From NCBI GenBank assembly GCA_043763625.1, contig JAYULL010000187.1, positions 1-64,000 of the forward strand: a stretch of 64,000 nucleotides of DNA. The letters run 5' to 3'. The stretch is from Rubrolithibacter sp043763625 (lineage in GTDB: Bacteria; Bacteroidota; Bacteroidia; Sphingobacteriales; Sphingobacteriaceae). The notes under the pieces are model-generated. The model made no database searches. It had not been told where the DNA came from and worked only from the letters and a program-made list of their open reading frames with translations. This document shows positions 58,498 through 64,000 of this stretch, in pieces. Numbering within the stretch: position 1 is the first letter of the stretch; the number at the start of each line of letters is the position of its first letter. A program made the translations under genes and the position numbers.

Positions 58498-61400
58498 TTG
58501 AAACTAACAATTAACATTTTTTTCCGCCGGTTGCTATTTAGCTTAGCGCTATTGGCTTTGGGAACCGGATGCACTAAAAATTCTTCAAAAAAAAGAAATG
58601 TGCTTTTCACGTCAATCCCAGCAAGCGAAAGCGGTATTGATTTTGAAAACAAACCAAAATCCGATAACAACTTCAACATCTTTACCTATCGCAGCTTCTA
58701 TAACGGAGGAGGAGTAGGCTTGGCTGACATCAACAATGATAATTTAATCGATGTTTTTTTTACTGCAAATTCAGGTCCTAATCGTCTTTTTTTAAACAAA
58801 GGAAATTTTAAATTCGAAGATATAACCGAAAACGCGGGCATTAAAAAAAAAGCGGGTAATTGGAGCACCGGCGTTACAATGGCAGATGTAAACGGAGACG
58901 GGTACAACGATATTTATGTTTGCAACAGCGGCGATATAACCGGCAAGAATAACGCAAACGAACTCTACATTAATAATAAAAATTTAACTTTTACGGAACT
59001 CGGAGTAGAATATGGTGTAGCCGATAAAGGGTTAACTACTCACGCTGCTTTTTTCGACTACGATAAAGACGGCGATCTAGATCTGTATGTATTAAACAAC
59101 TCTTATCAGTCTATCGGTACGTTTAATCTTGTCAGTCAAAACCGGAACACCCGCGATAGTTTGGGCGGAGACAAACTGTTAAGAAACGATAACGGAAAGT
59201 TTAAGGATATAAGTAGTGAAGCCGGTATTTACGGCAGCGTTATCGGCTTTGGCTTGGGATTATCGGTAGCAGATGTAGACAACGACGGCTGGCAAGACAT
59301 TTACATCTCTAACGATTTTTTCGAGCGGGACTATCTTTACATCAATAACCAAAAAGGAGGGTTTACCGAAAGCCTTACTCAAGAAATCAGCAGCATAAGC
59401 GCCTCATCAATGGGCGTAGACATTGCAGATATTAATAACGACGGCCATTTAGATATTTTTGCTACCGAAATGCTTCCCGACAAGGAAGAAAGATTGAAAA
59501 CAAACACATCGTTCGAGAATTGGGATAAGTATAAATTTAACTTACTTAACGGCTACAATTATCAGTTTTCTCGTAATACTTTACAGCTTAACAACGGCAA
59601 TAATACTTTCAGTGAAATAGGCCGTTACGCCGGCATTAATGCTTCTGACTGGAGCTGGGGGCCGCTAATTGCCGATTTAGATAACGACGGACTAAAAGAC
59701 ATCTTCATTGCAAACGGTATTTATCTCGATCTTACAAATCAAGATTATATTCAATATCTGTCTAGCGAAGAATTTGCTAAAAATGCCATTACCGGGCAAA
59801 ATACCGATTATGAAAAACTTATAGATCTTATTCCTTCAAATCCCGTGTCGAATTACGCGTACATGAATCGGGGCAATCTGACTTTCACAAATAAAGCCGA
59901 AGAGTGGGGCCTGGATGAACCGAGTTTTTCAAACGGTTCGGCTTACGCTGATTTGGATAACGACGGGGATTTAGATTTGGTGGTAAACAACGTTAATATG
60001 CCGGCTTTTCTGTACCGAAACGAAAGCTCTTCGAAAAACCCTTCGAACAAATATTTGAAAATAAAATTAGCAGGAAACGGTAAAAATACAGCTGCTATAG
60101 GCGCCGAAGTTACTTTGTATTATGACGGACACATTTCCATACAAGAACAAATGCCGGCTCGAGGCTTTCAATCTACAGTTGATAATAGATTAAATTTTGG
60201 GGTGGGCCGGACAAATAAAATTGATTCTTTAGTGATAGTTTGGCCCGACGGGAAGAGATCAATTACAAGAAATATTAAACCCAACCGTCAAATTACAATT
60301 ACCGAGAGCAAATCCGCAAGCTATATCCCGGTTCCCTTAAAAATTGTAAAACCCTTGTTAACAGAGAGCACCGGTAACCACGGCATTGAATTCAAACACC
60401 GCGAAAACGACTACAGCGATTTCGATTATAATCCTCTCACATTTCATATGCTGTCAACCCAAGGTCCGCACCTGGCAAAAGCAGATGTTAACGGGGACGG
60501 TCTCGAAGATTTTTATGTAGGCGGAGCAAGCGGACAAGCCGGAGAGCTTTATACTCAAAATAAAAAAGGAGATTTTACTAAAAGTAAGCAAGATGCATTT
60601 GAGCAAGACAAGCAATGCGAAGACGCTGACTGCTTATTCTTTGACTGCGATAGTGATAATGATCAGGATTTGTTTGTATGCTCCGGGGGCAGCGAGTTTA
60701 AGCCCGGGGCGGCGGAGCTAAAAAACAGACTGTATTTTAACGACGGAAAAGGGAACTTTGCTAAATCAACCACACATCTCCCCGCTTCGAAAATGCTTGC
60801 AGCAACTTCTTGTATAGCTGTTGCAGATATTGACGGTGATAGAGATTTAGATATTTTTTTAAGCGAAAGAGTAACGCCGCTTTCGTATGGCCTACCCGTA
60901 AATGGATATATACTGGCTAATAACGGCAAGGGCAGCTTTAACAATATCACAGGTGAAATAGCTCCTTCTTTAACTAAATTGGGGATGATAACTGATGCAG
61001 AGTGGTTCGATTACGACCTAGACGGGAAACAGGATCTGGTCGTAGTCGGCGAGTTTATGCCGGTACGGATATTTCATAATACCGGCTCAAAGCTGATAGA
61101 AGTAACAGAAAAGGCAGGTTTATTAAATACAAACGGGTGGTGGAACAGAATTGCAATTGCAGATGTAAATACAGACGGTTACCCGGATATTATTGCCGGA
61201 AACCATGGTTCAAACAGTCGGTTTAAAGCAAACCTGAAAAGGCCTGTTACTATGTATGTTAACGATTTTGACAATAACGGCGCTATAGAACAAATTTTGT
61301 GCACTTACAATGGCACAAAGCAATACCCTTTTATTTTACGTCATGATTTAGTTTCGCAAATACCATCCCTACAGAAAAAATACCTGAAATACGAAGATTA

Positions 61401-61848
61401 TAAAGAACAGACTGTTTATGATATTTTTTCAGGAGATGAGTTGAAAGATGCGGTTAAACTTGATGCTTATAATTTTGAGACTTCCGTTTTTATAAACAAT
61501 AGAAAGGGAAACTTCATAAGATCTCCTCTACCTCGGGAAGCTCAATTTTCTTCCGTTTATGCTATTAATGTTTCTGACTTTGATAAGGACGGCAGGCCAG
61601 ATATTTTACTTGCCGGAAATTTTTATGAAAGCAAGCCTGAGGCAGGGATTTACGATGCTTCATACGGCTTATTATTAAAAGGGGTAGGCGCCGGAAAGTT
61701 TAAAAGTTTATCTGCCAAGCAAAGTGGTGTAAATATTCGCGGGGCTGTCAGAGATATTCTTCCGATAAATCAAGGTGCCGGCATGTCCTACATTTTCTCT
61801 TTGAACAATGATTTTTTGAGAGTCTATATGAGCAAATTTTACCGATAA
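58498..61848 (+). CDS. Giant FG-GAP/VCBS repeat lipoprotein with ASPIC/UnbV domain (CRTAC1-like)
   Basis: A 1116-residue surface-type lipoprotein (signal LALLALGTGC, Cys25). Two long blocks of FG-GAP/VCBS beta-propeller repeats carry many calcium-type DxNxDGxxD loops (ADINNDNLIDVFF, ADVNGDGYNDIYV, YDKDGDLDLYV, ADVDNDGWQDIYI; later ADVNGDGLEDFYV, ADIDGDRDLDIFL). Between them, at about 519-600, lies an ASPIC/UnbV domain (KYLKIKLAGNGKNTAAIGAEVTLYY...QEQMPARGFQST...VVWPDGK). Such proteins occur in Bacteroidota near SusCD-type receptors and are thought to bind or process glycans or proteins; the role is unproved. The start is TTG 58498 because no ATG precedes the lipobox. It is convergent with the TonB receptor. 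Confidence 0.88.
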   Translation: MKLTINIFFRRLLFSLALLALGTGCTKNSSKKRNVLFTSIPASESGIDFENKPKSDNNFNIFTYRSFYNGGGVGLADINNDNLIDVFFTANSGPNRLFLNKGNFKFEDITENAGIKKKAGNWSTGVTMADVNGDGYNDIYVCNSGDITGKNNANELYINNKNLTFTELGVEYGVADKGLTTHAAFFDYDKDGDLDLYVLNNSYQSIGTFNLVSQNRNTRDSLGGDKLLRNDNGKFKDISSEAGIYGSVIGFGLGLSVADVDNDGWQDIYISNDFFERDYLYINNQKGGFTESLTQEISSISASSMGVDIADINNDGHLDIFATEMLPDKEERLKTNTSFENWDKYKFNLLNGYNYQFSRNTLQLNNGNNTFSEIGRYAGINASDWSWGPLIADLDNDGLKDIFIANGIYLDLTNQDYIQYLSSEEFAKNAITGQNTDYEKLIDLIPSNPVSNYAYMNRGNLTFTNKAEEWGLDEPSFSNGSAYADLDNDGDLDLVVNNVNMPAFLYRNESSSKNPSNKYLKIKLAGNGKNTAAIGAEVTLYYDGHISIQEQMPARGFQSTVDNRLNFGVGRTNKIDSLVIVWPDGKRSITRNIKPNRQITITESKSASYIPVPLKIVKPLLTESTGNHGIEFKHRENDYSDFDYNPLTFHMLSTQGPHLAKADVNGDGLEDFYVGGASGQAGELYTQNKKGDFTKSKQDAFEQDKQCEDADCLFFDCDSDNDQDLFVCSGGSEFKPGAAELKNRLYFNDGKGNFAKSTTHLPASKMLAATSCIAVADIDGDRDLDIFLSERVTPLSYGLPVNGYILANNGKGSFNNITGEIAPSLTKLGMITDAEWFDYDLDGKQDLVVVGEFMPVRIFHNTGSKLIEVTEKAGLLNTNGWWNRIAIADVNTDGYPDIIAGNHGSNSRFKANLKRPVTMYVNDFDNNGAIEQILCTYNGTKQYPFILRHDLVSQIPSLQKKYLKYEDYKEQTVYDIFSGDELKDAVKLDAYNFETSVFINNRKGNFIRSPLPREAQFSSVYAINVSDFDKDGRPDILLAGNFYESKPEAGIYDASYGLLLKGVGAGKFKSLSAKQSGVNIRGAVRDILPINQGAGMSYIFSLNNDFLRVYMSKFYR

Positions 61849-61923
61849 AAGAGAAACAATGCACCGGCATTGCATGATAAAAAAGCATTAGAATGAAAGG
61901 AGTTTTCTCATTGCCTTTTAATT

Positions 61924-63999
61924 TTATAGCCTTATTCCTAAAGTTAAAGAATAGCTTCTCGCATCCGACGGCCATATTCCCGGGCCCGGGTAAAATTGCG
62001 GCCTTTTAGTAAAATAGCTTTTGTTAAAGGCATTATTTACGTTAAAACGAGCATTTATCATTTTGCTTAAATTGATTTTTGCGTTAAAATCAAGTATATG
62101 ATAAGAGGGGACTATTCCGGTAGCGCCGGATGAAGAAGGCACAACCGAATTCAAGGCATCAGCGAATGTTTTACCGGTATAACTTGAGAGTAGGCTTAAG
62201 CTTAATGCAGGAAATCTTAGCGTTACGCCGTTTCGGCTTTGCCATTCCGGAGCACTTTCTACTCTGTTTCCCTCAATATTTACATTCGAATTTCCTGATC
62301 TTACGGAAGCATTTATATACTTTGCATCCATATAAGCAGTGGCGGTAAATATCGAGAGGTTTGCTTTTCTTCCAATCGGCAAATTCAGCTCGGCAAACAG
62401 CTCTAATCCCTCTGTTAAAGAATTGCCGATATTCGTCTTAAAAATTGTTAGTTCCCCGGCATTATTGGTTTGGGCCAAGGTTCCGAGGCGGTTTTTGTAA
62501 AACAAGCGGAAGTAGCTCACATCCCATGACAATAAATGTTTTTTTCCTCTTATGCCCGCTTCGATATTGTATCCGTGAGCGTCTTTTAGGTTCTTATCGG
62601 CAATTTCAAATGTAGAAGTCGGGATAATGTCTTTAAAAATTACCGGTCTATAAGCTTGAGTCCAACCCCCGTATAAATTAATGTCGGTTGAAATATTGTA
62701 TTGCGCATTTGCTCCAAGTAATGGAAAATTGTGGTTAATAGTATTCGGGATATCGTTTGCGGGGTAATTCTTAATAATTCCGGTCATTTCGGTTTCGCCG
62801 ATTTCGTTGCGTAGGCCTAGGTTAATTGAAAATCGGGGCAGTAACGCAAATCTGTTTTCGATGAAAAGAGCAATGTTTCCTGTTCTATAATGCATATCTC
62901 TTCCCCAACCGGGAACCGCTAAAGACAGATCGAAATCAGATCCTGTTGTACCCGTACCCAATTGTCGCCGATGTAAATCGTTATTCATGTATTGAATGCC
63001 GGCAGCTAGAGAAGAAGTGCGGCTAAACAAGTTGTAGGATTGTAACACTCGCAATTCTGAAGTGAAACTGTTGAACTTATCAATATCAACTTGCCGATTA
63101 TTGTAAGCAAGCGTAGCAGAATTTACAGTATCGGCAATCGTTGCCGGCTTATCAAAAATAACGCTGTTTCGGTTGCCTAAAACGGCAGAAGAAGTAAAGT
63201 TTACAGTGGTAGTGCGAGACGGTTTCCAATCTAAAGTTAAAGAAGGGATATGTATCTCAGGATTGTAATAATTACGAGAACGGGTTGCAAAGCGAGGGTC
63301 AGTTCGAAATTGCGCATCAGTTAACGGCCCAGCTAAATGTATAAGATAATTGGAGCGAGTGTATTCTGCTTTAAGAAGCAAATTTTTGCTTCCTTGATAA
63401 TACAGTGTAAGGTTTTGGGCATCGTAGTTTGAGTTAGCATTTCTGCGGTAGCCTGTATTCTTCTTACCGTTAAACCAAGCAAAATATTTCAATCTTCCTA
63501 CAGTTCCGCTTGCCGAGTTAAAGGTGCTCAACAATCCGTACGAACCTATTGTATTAATACTTTCGAAACTGAAAGCTCGTGTTGAATCAGGTTGTTTACT
63601 TACATAATTAAGCATTCCGCCAAACTGAGCGCCATATTGAAGCGATCCCGTGCCTCTTACCAACTCTATACGCTCCACTGCTTCCATGGGAATGTTGTAA
63701 TGGCTTGCCGGATATCCGTACGTGTCAGAATTTGTAAGAATTCCGTCTTTACGAGTGTTAAACTCCCAACCTCTATGCGGATCAAGTCCTCGAGTTGAAA
63801 TATTTATTTGATTTCCGGTACCGTCCATATCGTAAACAAAAACTCCCGGAATTTTTGCAAAAATTTGACGGCCGTACTTTTCTGTAAGGGCAGCATCTTT
63901 TGCCGTAAGATTAATCACTTCATTTTTTTTGCCGGAATAAATGAAAGTACCTTTTATGGAGTCTAGCCGTGTAACTTCTCTTTGAGTTCTAAGGGCTTT
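61924..63999 (-). CDS. TonB-dependent outer membrane receptor, N-terminus outside the window
   Basis: A partial receptor open to the window edge: upstream of the first possible start the frame reads LRTQREVTRLDSIKGTFIYSGKKNEV. The plug domain is clear (LTEKYGRQIFAKIPGVFVYDMDGTGNQINISTRGLDPHRGWEFNTRKDG...PMEAVERIELVRGTGSLQYGAQFGGMLNYVSK). The barrel ends in SYSLTLGIRL with a terminal aromatic-rich strand (PQFYPGPGIWPSDARSY). It resembles FecA-like/iron-siderophore receptors (plug wording GTGNQINISTRGLDPHRGWEFN), which take up ferric chelates with TonB energy. No FecR/sigma pair is visible. Substrate is an inference. Confidence 0.92.
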   Translation of the reverse strand, partial: KALRTQREVTRLDSIKGTFIYSGKKNEVINLTAKDAALTEKYGRQIFAKIPGVFVYDMDGTGNQINISTRGLDPHRGWEFNTRKDGILTNSDTYGYPASHYNIPMEAVERIELVRGTGSLQYGAQFGGMLNYVSKQPDSTRAFSFESINTIGSYGLLSTFNSASGTVGRLKYFAWFNGKKNTGYRRNANSNYDAQNLTLYYQGSKNLLLKAEYTRSNYLIHLAGPLTDAQFRTDPRFATRSRNYYNPEIHIPSLTLDWKPSRTTTVNFTSSAVLGNRNSVIFDKPATIADTVNSATLAYNNRQVDIDKFNSFTSELRVLQSYNLFSRTSSLAAGIQYMNNDLHRRQLGTGTTGSDFDLSLAVPGWGRDMHYRTGNIALFIENRFALLPRFSINLGLRNEIGETEMTGIIKNYPANDIPNTINHNFPLLGANAQYNISTDINLYGGWTQAYRPVIFKDIIPTSTFEIADKNLKDAHGYNIEAGIRGKKHLLSWDVSYFRLFYKNRLGTLAQTNNAGELTIFKTNIGNSLTEGLELFAELNLPIGRKANLSIFTATAYMDAKYINASVRSGNSNVNIEGNRVESAPEWQSRNGVTLRFPALSLSLLSSYTGKTFADALNSVVPSSSGATGIVPSYHILDFNAKINLSKMINARFNVNNAFNKSYFTKRPQFYPGPGIWPSDARSYSLTLGIRL

Positions 64000-64000
64000 A

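Overview
The window is chromosomal DNA of a Bacteroidota (Bacteroidetes) bacterium, most likely a Sphingobacteriales/Pedobacter-like lineage; the genus is an inference. Support comes from the lineage-typical protein families (GldH, DUF4270, the stand-alone GT5 domain, OMP_b-brl_3 receptors, a giant FG-GAP/ASPIC lipoprotein), from -7 promoter elements of the form TAnnTTTG, from the lack of Shine-Dalgarno sequences before starts, and from AT-rich DNA. I see no rRNA, tRNA, CRISPR, prophage or insertion sequence. Both ends cut genes: a receptor-type outer membrane protein at the left and a TonB-dependent receptor at the right.

Layout. 1-4.5 kb: two tandem paralogous outer-membrane barrel proteins. 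4.5-9.4 kb: murF, the tight minus-strand operon holB-ricT-gldH, and ruvX. 9.4-15.5 kb: an orphan GH127-type arabinofuranosidase, an M16 peptidase, an alpha/beta hydrolase lipoprotein with an altered nucleophile elbow, msrA and lpxH. 15.5-26.4 kb: prolyl oligopeptidase, a lone histidine kinase overlapping a DinB-family gene, pyruvate dehydrogenase E1alpha and E2, RlmI-type methyltransferase, csaA-tadA, superoxide dismutase, a 55-residue lipoprotein, and oxyR with the classical redox cysteines at 199 and 208. 26.4-36.4 kb: glmS, DUF4270, the GT5-domain protein, panC, panD, rfaE2, a thioredoxin-like lipoprotein, M1 aminopeptidase and a small membrane protein. 36.4-45 kb: methyltransferase, class C beta-lactamase-like hydrolase, fumC, an unknown lipoprotein, low-molecular-weight phosphatase, small transporters, a frameshifted SRPBCC gene, MATE pump and DoxX protein. 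45-54 kb is an information-processing block: ssb, mutY, HU, a TPR protein, a 29-residue Lys/Arg-rich peptide, rng, radA and a ligase-associated DEXH helicase. 54-64 kb: an M13 peptidase split by a one-base frameshift, NlpC/P60 hydrolase, a FucP-like sugar transporter, a 1116-residue FG-GAP/ASPIC lipoprotein and a TonB-dependent receptor.

Most genes are housekeeping, and I do not see a clear undescribed multi-gene system. The signals not explained by ordinary gene content are these: degenerate purine/pyrimidine-rich repeats scattered between genes, one apparently inserted in frame into the helicase and another supplying the hydrophobic signal peptide of a lipoprotein; a second repeat type (TCTGCATAT/CACATTTGCA) before radA; two single-base G-run frameshifts; a 29-residue basic peptide just before a TTG-started rng whose leader carries three hairpins; and promoters so close to the start codon that ruvX and panD may be leaderless. 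Several TTG starts (panC, rng, the FG-GAP lipoprotein) appear genuine because no ATG alternative exists.
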